This document shows positions 12,253-22,444 of a DNA stretch of 64,000 bases, piece after piece; position 1 is the first letter of the stretch, and every line of letters begins with the position of its first letter. Under the pieces are notes generated by a model, which worked only from the letters and a program-made list of their open reading frames with translations, had not been told where the DNA came from and did no database searches. The position numbers and the translations under genes are program-made. This DNA is from Bacteroidota bacterium. GTDB lineage: Bacteria; Bacteroidota; Ignavibacteria; SZUA-365. The stretch spans positions 1-64,000 of the forward strand of contig JACZJN010000220.1 of NCBI GenBank assembly GCA_014860565.1, in the 5' to 3' direction.

Positions 12253-13634
12253 TGCCCGAAAGCCGCCCCATCCATCGTGTGCTCGTCATCGCGTATTATT
12301 TCCCACCGCTGGGGCTCAGCGGTGTGCAGCGAACGCTGAAATTCGTCAAGTACCTGCCCGCGCACGGCTGGGAGCCAACGGTGCTCACGGTCGAGGACCG
12401 CGGCTACTTTGCGAAGGACGAGGAGATGCTGCGAGAGCTTGACGGACTGCCTGTCACCATTCTCCGCACACCATCGCTCGACCCGCTGCATTTTTTCCGC
12501 CGCAAAGGCACAGTGCGCATGCCTTCTGCCCGCTCGTTGAATATCCTCGGAAAACTCAGCCAGTCAATCTTCATTCCCGACAACAAGATCGGCTGGAAAA
12601 AACACGCCGTTGAAGAGGCCATGAAGCATCTCGAGGCGCATCCTGTGGATGCGATCTATGCCACGGCGCCTCCGTACACGGATTTTCTCATTGGGCTCGA
12701 AATCAAGCACCGGACCGGACTCCCGCTCATCGTGGATTATCGTGACGCCTGGCTCGAGAATCCGCTGCATTTCTATCTCACTCCCCTCCACAAGGCATTG
12801 CATCACCGGCTGGAACAGCGCGTGCTGCGCCATGCTGATCAGATCATCAGCATCAACCGGCCGATCAAGGAACGCATTCTGCAGGGGAGCAGATTTCTCT
12901 CGCACAACGACGTCACGATCATTTCCCAGGGGTACGATCAGGCTGATTTCGAGGGCGTGCAATCGCAGCGACGACGCGACGGTCGGCTGCGTATTCTTTA
13001 CGCGGGGACATTCTACTACAACCGCAACCCGCGTGCATTCTTCACCGCGCTGCGATCGCTCGCCGACAGTGCACCGGACATCGCCCGCTCGCTCGACGTC
13101 CACATCGTCGGCAGCAAGCGCGATGAAGACGTCGCACTAATGCGCGAACTCCAGCTCGAGGAGATGGTCACCATGCACGGATACCTCCCGCATCGCGAAA
13201 CCATCGCGCAACTCGTCGACGCCGACGTACTGTGGATGGTCATCGGCCACGGGAAGGGAGAAGACATGATGTCGACCGGCAAGCTCTATGAATACCTCGG
13301 TGCCAGGAAACCGGTGCTGGCCTGCGTGCCGGATGGTGCCGCACGTCAGGTGCTGGAAAAAGGCGGCGCAGCGTTTTTCGCTGATCCCGACAGCGCCGAA
13401 GACATCGCGGTACAAATCCGTACCTTGTTTGCACTGCACAAAAATGATAGATTGCCCGCGCCTTCGTACGAATATGTTTCGCAATTCGATCGCAGGGTAC
13501 TCACCGGCCGGCTCGCCTCCCTGTTCGCCACCGCCCTCGAACCCGGACCGCCTGTCACACGAGTTCGCACCAGAGCCGCCGGACATCCGGATGAGGACAC
13601 ATCACACACTCCCATATCTCCTGACGCGTCATGA
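12252..13634 (+). CDS. Glycosyltransferase, GT-B fold, family 4-like
   Basis: VLVIAYYFPPLGLSGVQRTLKFVKYLPAHGWEPTVLT N-terminus; C-terminal KLYEYLGARKPVLACVPDGAARQVLEKGGAAFF. Confidence 0.85.
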   Translation: MPESRPIHRVLVIAYYFPPLGLSGVQRTLKFVKYLPAHGWEPTVLTVEDRGYFAKDEEMLRELDGLPVTILRTPSLDPLHFFRRKGTVRMPSARSLNILGKLSQSIFIPDNKIGWKKHAVEEAMKHLEAHPVDAIYATAPPYTDFLIGLEIKHRTGLPLIVDYRDAWLENPLHFYLTPLHKALHHRLEQRVLRHADQIISINRPIKERILQGSRFLSHNDVTIISQGYDQADFEGVQSQRRRDGRLRILYAGTFYYNRNPRAFFTALRSLADSAPDIARSLDVHIVGSKRDEDVALMRELQLEEMVTMHGYLPHRETIAQLVDADVLWMVIGHGKGEDMMSTGKLYEYLGARKPVLACVPDGAARQVLEKGGAAFFADPDSAEDIAVQIRTLFALHKNDRLPAPSYEYVSQFDRRVLTGRLASLFATALEPGPPVTRVRTRAAGHPDEDTSHTPISPDAS

Positions 13635-14914
13635 ATATTCTCGTCATCGGCAATGGCGGCCGTGAGCACGCCATTTGCTGGAAGCTCAAGCACAGCAAGG
13701 AAGTCAAGCACATCTACTGCGCACCGGGGAACGCCGGCACGGCTGCGATAGGCAGCAACGTGAACATCAAGGCCACGGACATCAAGGCCCTGATGCAGTT
13801 CGTGCGCAAGGAAGCGATCGATCTGACCGTCGTGGGTCCCGAAGCGCCTCTCGCCGAGGGCATCGTGGACGAATTCACGGCCGCGGGATTGCGCGTATTC
13901 GGCCCGACCAAAGCCGCTGCGCAGTTGGAAACCAGCAAGGCGTTTGCCAAGGATTTCATGAAGCGGCATCATATCCCCACCGCCGCCTACATGGTATTTC
14001 ACGCCGGTGAAACTGAGCGCCTGCGCGACTATCTCATGAGCCAGCGCTATCCGCTCGTGCTCAAGGCCGACGGTCTCGCGGCCGGCAAGGGCGTCATCAT
14101 CGCGCAAAGTTTCGACGAAGCGATGCGCAACGGACAGAGCATGCTCGAGGGCAGCGCCTTCGGCGATGCCGGCACGACGCTGGTCGTGGAAGAATTTCTC
14201 AAAGGGCCTGAAGCCTCCGTCTTTGCGCTTACCGACGGCACGCGATTCGTCACTCTGGCCCCTGCGCAGGATCACAAGCGCATTCTCGACAATGATCTGG
14301 GAAAGAACACCGGCGGCATGGGCGCCTTTGCGCCGACACCCTATGTTCCCACAGAGCTGCTCGCCGACGTCAAGATGCGCGTCATCAAGCGCGTGATCGA
14401 CGGCATGCGTGCGGACGGAATTCCGTACTCCGGCGTCCTTTTTGTCGGCCTCATGCTGACGGAAGACGGCCCGAAAGTGCTTGAATTCAACTGCCGTTTC
14501 GGCGATCCCGAGACGCAGGTGGTGCTGCCGCTGATCGACTACGATCTGGGCGTGCTCCTTCGCGACATCGCCGACGGGAAGCTGCAGCTCAACCGCCTTC
14601 CGCTGCACGACGCCAACGCGGTCTGCGTCGTCATGGCCTCGAGCGGCTATCCCGACGCCTACGAAACAGGCAAACCCATTGCGGGTCTCGACGCGATCAA
14701 CGAGGAGGAAGAAGGCGTGCTGGTGTTCCATGCGGGTACCCGAAAGGAGGGTGAGCGCATCGTGACCGCCGGGGGACGTGTGCTCGGCGTCACCGCTCTC
14801 GCACAGGGCTCCGACCTCGCCGCGAGCATCCGCCTCGCCTACAATGCGGTCAACCGCATCCGCTTCGACGGCGCATATTACCGCACGGACATCGGCAGAA
14901 AAGCACTACAATAA
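13631..14914 (+). CDS. purD: Phosphoribosylamine--glycine ligase
   Basis: MNILVIGNGGREHAICWKL, PTKAAAQLETSKAFAKDFM, LKADGLAAGKGVIIA, EFNCRFGDPETQVVLP. Confidence 0.97.
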   Translation: MNILVIGNGGREHAICWKLKHSKEVKHIYCAPGNAGTAAIGSNVNIKATDIKALMQFVRKEAIDLTVVGPEAPLAEGIVDEFTAAGLRVFGPTKAAAQLETSKAFAKDFMKRHHIPTAAYMVFHAGETERLRDYLMSQRYPLVLKADGLAAGKGVIIAQSFDEAMRNGQSMLEGSAFGDAGTTLVVEEFLKGPEASVFALTDGTRFVTLAPAQDHKRILDNDLGKNTGGMGAFAPTPYVPTELLADVKMRVIKRVIDGMRADGIPYSGVLFVGLMLTEDGPKVLEFNCRFGDPETQVVLPLIDYDLGVLLRDIADGKLQLNRLPLHDANAVCVVMASSGYPDAYETGKPIAGLDAINEEEEGVLVFHAGTRKEGERIVTAGGRVLGVTALAQGSDLAASIRLAYNAVNRIRFDGAYYRTDIGRKALQ

Positions 14915-14938
14915 CGCACTACCACGGAAAGCATACGC

Positions 14939-15325
14939 ATGAGCCGGCCGCAGAAACCTCTCGCAGAAAAATGGGGCATCATTCCCTGGCTGAAAATCCG
15001 CATCGACAAGGACCCCGCCTATCTGACGGAGTTGATCATGCCCCTTTGCGACGACAACAAATTCGTCTCCCAGGGCGTATGCGATCTTGCCTTTGTCGCG
15101 CCGAGTTCCGCAGCGGAATGGAAGCAGAAGGCGCGGCGGCTCAAACCCGCGATCGATCCCGACGGAGTCATCTGGGTCATTTATCCCAAGGATGAATTCC
15201 GCGAGAAGTACGACTTCGACGGCAGCCTGCCCGAAATGGTACAGATCGTCAAGGAGCTTGGATTGAAAAACACGAAGCTTGCTTCCGTCAACAGCGAACT
15301 GACCTCGGCTCGCTTCACTCTGTAG
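14939..15325 (+). CDS. Conserved-looking hypothetical protein (128 aa)
   Basis: Intact ORF tightly packed between purD and the epimerase gene on the same strand; no family recognised. Confidence 0.65.
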   Translation: MSRPQKPLAEKWGIIPWLKIRIDKDPAYLTELIMPLCDDNKFVSQGVCDLAFVAPSSAAEWKQKARRLKPAIDPDGVIWVIYPKDEFREKYDFDGSLPEMVQIVKELGLKNTKLASVNSELTSARFTL

Positions 15326-15348
15326 CACGGGACAGGGGAATCCTCCTC

Positions 15349-16440
15349 ATGCGCACGCTGCTGACCGTCATAGGGACACGTCCTCAGTACATCAAGTACG
15401 CCGCGATGGCCGGACGCCTGTCCGCCGATTTCCATGAAATCGTCGTCGACACCGGACAGCATTATGACGCCTCCCTTTCCGGACAATTCAAAAAGGAATT
15501 CCTTTTCGGAGCGGACTTCCGCACACTTTCGACAGAGAAGCTCGACGGCACGGCGCGCTTCGCCGCGATGATGGAGCAACTCGACGCCGCCATGGCCGAA
15601 CTGCGTCCCGACGGCGTTCTGTGTTTCGGCGATACCGACAGCACGCTCGCCGCAGGCATGGCTGCCGTGCGCCGCGGACTCCCGCTCTGCCATGTCGAGG
15701 CCGGCGAACGCAGCAGGCGAGCTGACGGCTTACGCATTCAGGGCTGGACCGTTCCCGAGGAATCCAACCGCATCATCATCGACCATCTCTCCTCCCTCCT
15801 GCTTTGCACGGGGACCGACGCCGCGGAGAATTGTGCCGCGGAAGCCTGCTCCGGCGACATCACGATCACCGGCGACATCATGTACGACCTTTTTCTGAAG
15901 AACCGTGAAGGGAGGCCCAGTGCTTCCGACGTCTTCGCGCGGCTGGGTCTCGCCGAGAGCCCGTATTTCTTTTCCACCATTCATCGCCCGATCAATACCG
16001 ATGACCCAAGCCGACTCTCCTCGTTGATGGACACGCTCAATCGCCTCCCGCACCCGGTGATGCTGCCGCTGCATCCCCGCACCGCAAAGCGCATGCACGC
16101 GTTCGGCATCGAACCCGGCGATGGTGCACTGCGCCTGCTCCCGCCCCTTTCCCATGCGGAAACGCTCGCACTCACCGCGGGAGCGCAGCATGTCCTTACC
16201 GATTCGGGAGGATTGACGCGCGAGGCCTTTTTCTGCGGTGTCCCTTCGCTCTGTCTCGACGATGTCACTGCCTGGCATGGGATCTGCCGCAGCGGTTGGT
16301 GCGCTCTCACCGGCGCGGATCCCGACGCGATACGAAGTGCACTGAACATGCCGCGTCCCACCATCCACGACTCCTCCCTCTTCGGCGACGGCCACGCCGC
16401 GGAAAGGATTGTCGATGCCCTGAAACACTTTCTCATGTAA
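15349..16440 (+). CDS. UDP-N-acetylglucosamine 2-epimerase (non-hydrolysing) family
   Basis: TVIGTRPQYIKYA, DTGQHYDASLS, FGDTDSTLA, CHVEAGERS, ITGDIMYD, LPLHPRT, LTDSGGLTREAFFCGVPSL. Confidence 0.92.
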   Translation: MRTLLTVIGTRPQYIKYAAMAGRLSADFHEIVVDTGQHYDASLSGQFKKEFLFGADFRTLSTEKLDGTARFAAMMEQLDAAMAELRPDGVLCFGDTDSTLAAGMAAVRRGLPLCHVEAGERSRRADGLRIQGWTVPEESNRIIIDHLSSLLLCTGTDAAENCAAEACSGDITITGDIMYDLFLKNREGRPSASDVFARLGLAESPYFFSTIHRPINTDDPSRLSSLMDTLNRLPHPVMLPLHPRTAKRMHAFGIEPGDGALRLLPPLSHAETLALTAGAQHVLTDSGGLTREAFFCGVPSLCLDDVTAWHGICRSGWCALTGADPDAIRSALNMPRPTIHDSSLFGDGHAAERIVDALKHFLM

Positions 16441-16443
16441 CAC

Positions 16444-16580
16444 CCTTCCGTTCCTTCCGCTCCTTCCGCTCCTTCCGCTCCTACCGCTCCTCTCCGTTCC
16501 TCTCCGTTCCTCTCCGTTCCTCCCGTTCCTCCCGCTCCTCTCCGTTCCTCCCGTTCCTACCGCTCCTCCCGCTCTTCCCA
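16444..16580. repeat. Degenerate minisatellite, about 9-bp unit TTCCGCTCC/TTCCGTTCC
   Basis: Direct reading of ttccgctccttccgctcc...tctccgttcctctccgttcc; overlaps the 3' end of the minus-strand CDS. Confidence 0.85.
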
Positions 16581-17108
16581 TTTCGCTTCAAAACGCGATC
16601 GGATCATCTCGAAGAGGATGGAAAGCAGCGTGATGCTGCCGATGACCAGCACTGAAATGATCCATGGCTTCGCGGCGGAGAGCATGTCGTAGCTCCCCCA
16701 GATCAACTCGTGTCCCCACGGGGAATCGTAGCCGAGCCAGATCGTGAGCAGAAAAAGAACCAGCGTGATGGCGCCGTGCAGCGCGAGCATGATCCACCGT
16801 CGGCGCGTGTCCTCGACCAGGTTCATCTGGTATTTATATAAAAAGATGTAAAAGATCAGAATACCTAATATACCGACGGAGATTGCCAGAAGTCCCATGA
16901 TGTCGATATCCCTCGGCCACATCTGAATATAGGCGAGTCCCCAGAGCAGCAGCGCCGTCAGAGGCAGCGAACAGGTAATGGTGAACAGGAACAGGAATTT
17001 GATGATGCGTCCGCGCCTTTCGCTCGTGGAGCGTGCCCGAGTCCCATTCTCCTGAGTCATCTTCTGTTCCTCCATGGCTGATGCCTCCTGCAACTGATTA
17101 CTTCCCAT
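16557..17108 (-). CDS. Small integral membrane protein, unknown function
   Basis: Several hydrophobic segments; C-terminus KWEEREER* is encoded within the minisatellite. Confidence 0.65.
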   Translation of the reverse strand: MGSNQLQEASAMEEQKMTQENGTRARSTSERRGRIIKFLFLFTITCSLPLTALLLWGLAYIQMWPRDIDIMGLLAISVGILGILIFYIFLYKYQMNLVEDTRRRWIMLALHGAITLVLFLLTIWLGYDSPWGHELIWGSYDMLSAAKPWIISVLVIGSITLLSILFEMIRSRFEAKWEEREER

Positions 17109-18396
17109 CGCCGTCGTCGCGTTTGCGCGCCGTGTAGGTTGTATCGGGATTGATGGTTGTCGCGTAGGGACCGTCCCAGCTCATCGCATACTTCTGCTGG
17201 AGCAGTGCGCAGAGCGATGGAGATTGCATGATGAAGCCCGCGTTGCGGGAGAACAGGAAGTAATCGGGCGACCAGTTGTTCGTCCCCACCCAGGCACGAT
17301 CGGCGTCGACGAGCAGATACTTGCAGTGCTCCACTCGCGCGAAGGAGATGAAGCCGCTGCTGTGCGCGGGGATCGCAGTGAACTTCACGGTGACTCCGGG
17401 TGTGCGCTGCAGGCGCTTCAGGTCTTTCTGCTTCGATGATGAGAGCGACCAGTCGGAGACGAGCAGCGAAACGCGCACCCCCCGAGCGGCAGCGCGGAGA
17501 AGGGCGTCCTCCAGCAGCGGATAGCTGCCGTAGCTAAGCACCTGCAGTTTCAGGGAATCCCGCGCACCGTCGAGCAGCGCCGCCAGTGCGGTGCCATCCC
17601 ACCGTGCTCCGTCCGGAAGCAGCGGTCGGGGACTGAACACCGGCGTCAGTGCATGCGTCCCGCTCTCGCAGTCGAGTATGTGCGGGAAGGCGGTCGGCAT
17701 GCTGCCCGCCAGCTGCCGCGCCTGCTGCATTTCCATTCCGCCGGCGAGTGCCCAGTCGAAGGCGAACAGATGAACGAACGCCGCGGCCGTGACGCTGTCG
17801 CGTACGCGAAGCCCGAGTTCGTTGATGTGGGAGAGGGCGCGCCAATCCCAGTTCTGGCTTCCGACGAACACGTCGACATCGTCCACCACGAAGTATTTCG
17901 CATGCTGGACGCCGTCGCCCAGGATCGCCGCGATGTCAAGAATGCGCACTTCCGCGCCGGGAGCGCCACGGAAACGCTCGAGTGTTTCAGGATACGTGGA
18001 TGTGAATTTCTTTTCCGCGATAACACGGACCTTTACGCCGCGGGCCGCGGCCGCCTCCACTTCTCGTATCACGGGTTCGAGAGCGCCGTCGGGTGTGTTT
18101 GCGATGTAGAACTGTTCGATGTCGATGCTGTGGTGCGCGGCGCGCAGCATTTCAATCCATACCACAGTGGTATTCCGGATGGACGCATGATCGAGCACCG
18201 TTTCCTCGGGCACGCTTTCCACGAGTTCGACGAGCTCCGCGGGCCCGTTTTGCTGCGATGCGCCGCGGCCAGGGAAAGCGATGAACAACGCCATGATGAT
18301 CGTGCACAGCACACGGAGCGGGAATCGCGCCCGCTGCCGGGAGGCTTCTGTTCCAGTGTATGGAAGCAATGCGCAAGTCATGGTCAGGCGATCCAC
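17098..18396 (-). CDS. Secreted phospholipase D-superfamily protein resembling PLD3/PLD4
   Basis: Two HKD-type motifs (HAKYFVVDD...GSQNWDWRALSHINELG and EHCKYLLVDADRAWVGTNNWSPDYF); N-terminal hydrophobic signal. True start may be slightly downstream of 18396. Confidence 0.85.
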   Translation of the reverse strand: MDRLTMTCALLPYTGTEASRQRARFPLRVLCTIIMALFIAFPGRGASQQNGPAELVELVESVPEETVLDHASIRNTTVVWIEMLRAAHHSIDIEQFYIANTPDGALEPVIREVEAAAARGVKVRVIAEKKFTSTYPETLERFRGAPGAEVRILDIAAILGDGVQHAKYFVVDDVDVFVGSQNWDWRALSHINELGLRVRDSVTAAAFVHLFAFDWALAGGMEMQQARQLAGSMPTAFPHILDCESGTHALTPVFSPRPLLPDGARWDGTALAALLDGARDSLKLQVLSYGSYPLLEDALLRAAARGVRVSLLVSDWSLSSSKQKDLKRLQRTPGVTVKFTAIPAHSSGFISFARVEHCKYLLVDADRAWVGTNNWSPDYFLFSRNAGFIMQSPSLCALLQQKYAMSWDGPYATTINPDTTYTARKRDDGDGK

Positions 18397-19748
18397 ACGG
18401 TCTTGATGTTGACGAATTCACGGATACCGTAATGCGAGAGTTCGCGTCCGTAGCCCGAGCGCTTGACACCGCCGAAGGGCAGGCGCGGATCCGATTTCAC
18501 GAGTCCGTTGACAAATACGCTGCCTGCCTCAATGCGCGGCGCCAGGCGTTCCGCACGGGCACGGTCTCGCGTCCACAGGCTCGCTCCCAGTCCGAAGGCG
18601 CTGTCGTTGGCAACGGTGATCGCCTCGTCCTCATCGCGCACGACGATCACCGCCGCGACGGGACCGAACGTCTCCTCGTCGAACACGGGCATCCCCTTGC
18701 GCACATTGCCGAGCACGGTCGGCATGTAGAAAGCGCCGGGACCGTCGAGGCGCCGTCCGCCGGTCAGCACCTCGGCGCCGAGCGCGACGGAGGCGCGGAC
18801 CTGCGCATCGAGATCGAGCAGCAAATCCTCACGCGCCATCGCACCAACCTCGGTATCGTCCTGCAGCGGATCTCCGGTCTTCATGCCGGCAACGGCATGC
18901 GTGAAGAGCGCGGTGAACCGTTCCGCCACGCGTTCGGTGACGATGAAGCGCTTGGCGGCGATGCAGCTCTGTCCGGTGTTGATCATGCGCGCCATCGCTC
19001 CCGTGCGCGCCGCCTGGTCAACATCGGCATCATCGAGCACGATGAACGGGTCGCTGCCGCCGAGTTCCAGGACGGTCTTTTTGAGCTCCCTCCCGGCATC
19101 CGAGGCCACATGGCTGCCGGCGGATTCCGAGCCGGTGAGGGTGGCGGCGACGACGGCGGGATGCGTGATCACGGCCTTCACGGCGCCGGAGCCGATGAGC
19201 AGCGTCTGGAAGCACCCTTCCGGGAATCCCGCGCGGCGAAAGACGTCCTCTATCATGAGCGCGCATCCGGGCACGTTCGACGCATGCTTGAGCAGGCCCG
19301 TATTGCCCGCCATCAGAGCGGGCGCGGCGAAGCGAAACACCTGCCAGAACGGAAAATTCCACGGCATCACCGCGAGCACCGGACCGATCGGATCGAAGCG
19401 GACATAGCTCTCGGACGCATCGGACGGCATTACTTCCTTCTGAAGGATGTGTTCCGCGTTCTCTGCGTACCAGTCACAGACGAGCGCGCATTTATCGACT
19501 TCGGCTCGCGCCTGGGTGATCGGCTTGCCCATTTCGTGCGTCATCATGCGGGCGTAATCCTCGCGGCGCGCATGCAGTTCCGCCGCAGCACGGTGCATGA
19601 GGCCGGCCCGATGGGCGAAATCCGTTTCCCGCCACGCGCGGAACGCAGTGGCGGCCAGGTCGATTCTCCGCAGCGTTTCCTCGCTGCTGTGTTCGTCGTA
19701 CTGTTCGAGCACCTCGCCCGTCGCCGGATTCACGGATGCAAACGGCAT
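18384..19748 (-). CDS. NAD(P)-dependent aldehyde dehydrogenase, succinate-semialdehyde dehydrogenase-like
   Basis: Start placed at MPFASVNPATGEVLEQY; MPWNFPFWQVFRFAAPALMAGN, LELGGSDPFIVLDDAD, NTGQSCIAAKRF, PFGGVKRSGYGREL. Confidence 0.9.
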   Translation of the reverse strand: MPFASVNPATGEVLEQYDEHSSEETLRRIDLAATAFRAWRETDFAHRAGLMHRAAAELHARREDYARMMTHEMGKPITQARAEVDKCALVCDWYAENAEHILQKEVMPSDASESYVRFDPIGPVLAVMPWNFPFWQVFRFAAPALMAGNTGLLKHASNVPGCALMIEDVFRRAGFPEGCFQTLLIGSGAVKAVITHPAVVAATLTGSESAGSHVASDAGRELKKTVLELGGSDPFIVLDDADVDQAARTGAMARMINTGQSCIAAKRFIVTERVAERFTALFTHAVAGMKTGDPLQDDTEVGAMAREDLLLDLDAQVRASVALGAEVLTGGRRLDGPGAFYMPTVLGNVRKGMPVFDEETFGPVAAVIVVRDEDEAITVANDSAFGLGASLWTRDRARAERLAPRIEAGSVFVNGLVKSDPRLPFGGVKRSGYGRELSHYGIREFVNIKTVWIA

Positions 19749-19964
19749 GCTATTTTCTCCATATGGATGGTATCGGACAAACCGTAATTTCAGAAAATAC
19801 GCCATGAGGGGCAACCCGCCCTGAAGAAAGGGGCAGGAACCATGTCCGCCCTGTGCCGTATAACCCTTCATGTGCCTATTTCTCACGCTCATGTCGTTTG
19901 TTGCAACTGGCCTCGCAACTCTGTATTTTGACTCTGTTTCGTCATTACTCAATAGCCATCCCCG

Positions 19965-21119
19965 ATGCTCATGAAAACACTCGCCACCTCCCTTCTGATT
20001 CTTGCCGCCCTTTTTTCGCCTGTGTCCAAAGCATCCGCCCAATTCGCCTTCGGCATGCAGTATTCTGTTGCCGCGGAGGATGCATATGCGAAAATCACAC
20101 TTCCCGCATCCGCCCTTGTCGATATCATCAAGGAATCGGGGGATGTCATCAGTGGCAAGGATGTCTGTCTCGGCGACAAGCCGCAGGGCACCCTCACTGG
20201 TTACCAGGCGGATTACGATGGAGACGGCACCGAAGAAATGTGGCTGCTGTATCACACCGGTCCCGACGACGCGGGCTGCAACGTCACGCTGATCATCACA
20301 CCGGCCGGCGGAGGCAAATACCAGCTCATGGATCTGCTCAGCTTCCCCGGCGGCAAGGCGCTGATACGTCCGATTATCGCTCTCGACGGTGGTGTGCAGA
20401 TGTATCTGCAGAACACCCGTACGATGGAAGACGGAAATGTGGAAGTGAAGGGTTCGGTGCTTGCATACACGCAGACCGCCCTCATCATTCTCACGTCATG
20501 GACGCAGAAGGCGGGGATGCGCGACGACACGTTCATCACCGAGCAGGTGGACGCCGTGTTCATCGATTTGAATTTCGACAACGTGAAGGAACTCGTCGTC
20601 CGCTACAACATGCATGAAACCGGTGGTGGTGCGCCCACGTCGAAGAATCTGGTCGACCAGTACATTCTCACGCTTGATTTCCTCCCCAACCATCTCCGCT
20701 ACGGCGTGTACGATTCGGTGGGTTATGAGAAAATCCAGGAAGCGGAAAATCTGGCAAAGACCGGCCGCGGCGAACTCAACCGCGACGAAACCCGCACCGA
20801 AGGCATCGTCAAGATGCAGGAAGCGCTGCAGGCGAATCCGTTCATGACCTGGGCGCGCGTGCGTCTTGGTGAATTCCTCCTCCACGACGGCAAGTACTCG
20901 GATGCGCAGCTGACGCTCGTGCTCGCCCGCTCCTTCGATCCGGAATACAATAAAACATACCGCATTCTCGGCGATACCTATCTCCGGCTCAACGATCTGC
21001 AGAAAGCGCTCGAAGCCTACGAACGCTACATGGCGCTCGGCCCCGAATCCAACTACTACAAGAAGAAAGTCGAGCACAACATCAAGCAGATCACGATCCC
21101 GAAGAATCGGCGCAAATAA
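19965..21119 (+). CDS. Secreted protein with C-terminal TPR-like repeats
   Basis: MLMKTLATSLLILAALFSPVSKASAQ signal; 'YNKTYRILGDTYLRLNDLQKALEAYERYMALGPES' TPR. Confidence 0.75.
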   Translation: MLMKTLATSLLILAALFSPVSKASAQFAFGMQYSVAAEDAYAKITLPASALVDIIKESGDVISGKDVCLGDKPQGTLTGYQADYDGDGTEEMWLLYHTGPDDAGCNVTLIITPAGGGKYQLMDLLSFPGGKALIRPIIALDGGVQMYLQNTRTMEDGNVEVKGSVLAYTQTALIILTSWTQKAGMRDDTFITEQVDAVFIDLNFDNVKELVVRYNMHETGGGAPTSKNLVDQYILTLDFLPNHLRYGVYDSVGYEKIQEAENLAKTGRGELNRDETRTEGIVKMQEALQANPFMTWARVRLGEFLLHDGKYSDAQLTLVLARSFDPEYNKTYRILGDTYLRLNDLQKALEAYERYMALGPESNYYKKKVEHNIKQITIPKNRRK

Positions 21120-21145
21120 CACTATCACAGAGAAGGATTTCGCCC

Positions 21146-22444
21146 GTGCCTGATTTCAATTTCGCGAAAGGAAACAGCAAACGGGAAGAAGAAACGTCCT
21201 CCAGCAGTGCGGGACAGCAGCCAACCGGTCAGCAACGACCGGTTTCTGCACATCCACAGGCAGGACTTTCCGACGATCTGCAGGCCAGCCCAGAGCGCAG
21301 TTCGCACCCGATATCGGGAGCGCCAGTGCAAGGGAGCAGCAATCCCGGCACGGCGGCGCAACGTCCTTCCCCTCCCGCTCCAGGCGCCACGAAGCCAAGA
21401 CGCGGCAGCGTCCTTGACAAATACCCGGAGCGCGATCTCTCGCGTCTCACGGCAACCGGCACTTCGGCATCACCGGCCGACCCTCTCCCCGAAACAGTAC
21501 CGCAACACGACGACACTGCAGATTCAGATTCCGCAGCCGCAGACCAGGCTGAATTCTCTGCCGGGGACACTCCCCCGCCCGTTTCCACTACCGCCACGGA
21601 GGGAAGCATGAGTACATCATCGAGCAAAGGTCCGCTGATCGCGTTCCTTACCATCGCGGCCCTGTTGATCATTGTGGCATTTATCTGGCATGTCAATCCC
21701 TGGCCGGCGCTCAAGGACAGCATCGCCGGTTTCTTCGGCCAGGGCAAGACCGAGGTGCAGAAGCCCGCGAGCGAAGCGCTCGCCCCTGCATCAGAAACGG
21801 AAACCGCGCCGACCATGCGCGCGTGGGATTTCTTCGTGCAGGTTTCTTCGTGGAAAGCACTCGGGCAGGCGGACCTTGACGCGGAGCGCTTTCGTGCCCA
21901 GGGATTCGACGTCGTCGTCGAAAGCGAATTCATTCCCGCCAAAGGCGGCACCTGGTATCGTGTCCGTCTCGGACCGTACGAAAGCAGTAGCGCCGCGCGA
22001 GAGATCCTCGCCTCAGGCGCGGGTGTACTCCCCAAGGGAGTCTATGTTGATAGTGTCCGTCTTACCGAAGATCAGCCGATGACCCCGGCGCCCGCCGCGC
22101 AGAAAGCGAAAACCCGCCGGCCCGGCAGCACCCCGCAGACAGCAGCGGAGAGTGGAAATCCGCGTCTGCCAGGCAGGGATTTTGAAGTGATCGATGAACC
22201 CATGTCCGGATGGGCAGTGAAAGTTTCTTCCCTCAAGAGCGAGGATCTCGCACGGCAGGAAGCCCGCAAGATTCTTGCACAGGGGTATCCTTCATTCATC
22301 ACGCGCAAGAACATCGGTGGAATGACCTGGTACCGCGTGCTGGTCGGGCCATTCTCCGAAAAGCGCGATGCGGATCGTTATCAGCAGCTTCTCAATGTCA
22401 CGTATGGAAACGACGCCTATACCGTGAATCTTTCCATAGACTGA
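21146..22444 (+). CDS. SPOR-domain protein with a single TM segment and long low-complexity N-terminus
   Basis: TM segment GPLIAFLTIAALLIIVAFIWHV; two SPOR-like repeats ('FFVQVSSWK...WYRVRLGPYES' and 'WAVKVSSLK...WYRVLVGPFSEKRDADRYQQLL'). Confidence 0.82.
   Translation: MPDFNFAKGNSKREEETSSSSAGQQPTGQQRPVSAHPQAGLSDDLQASPERSSHPISGAPVQGSSNPGTAAQRPSPPAPGATKPRRGSVLDKYPERDLSRLTATGTSASPADPLPETVPQHDDTADSDSAAADQAEFSAGDTPPPVSTTATEGSMSTSSSKGPLIAFLTIAALLIIVAFIWHVNPWPALKDSIAGFFGQGKTEVQKPASEALAPASETETAPTMRAWDFFVQVSSWKALGQADLDAERFRAQGFDVVVESEFIPAKGGTWYRVRLGPYESSSAAREILASGAGVLPKGVYVDSVRLTEDQPMTPAPAAQKAKTRRPGSTPQTAAESGNPRLPGRDFEVIDEPMSGWAVKVSSLKSEDLARQEARKILAQGYPSFITRKNIGGMTWYRVLVGPFSEKRDADRYQQLLNVTYGNDAYTVNLSID

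Noticed and set aside
13346-14731. 461-aa minus-strand ORF opposite purD
   Set aside because: Antisense shadow ORF; the sense frame is unmistakable PurD.
18360-19787. 475-aa + strand ORF opposite the aldehyde dehydrogenase
   Set aside because: Antisense shadow of a strongly supported dehydrogenase CDS; no family features.
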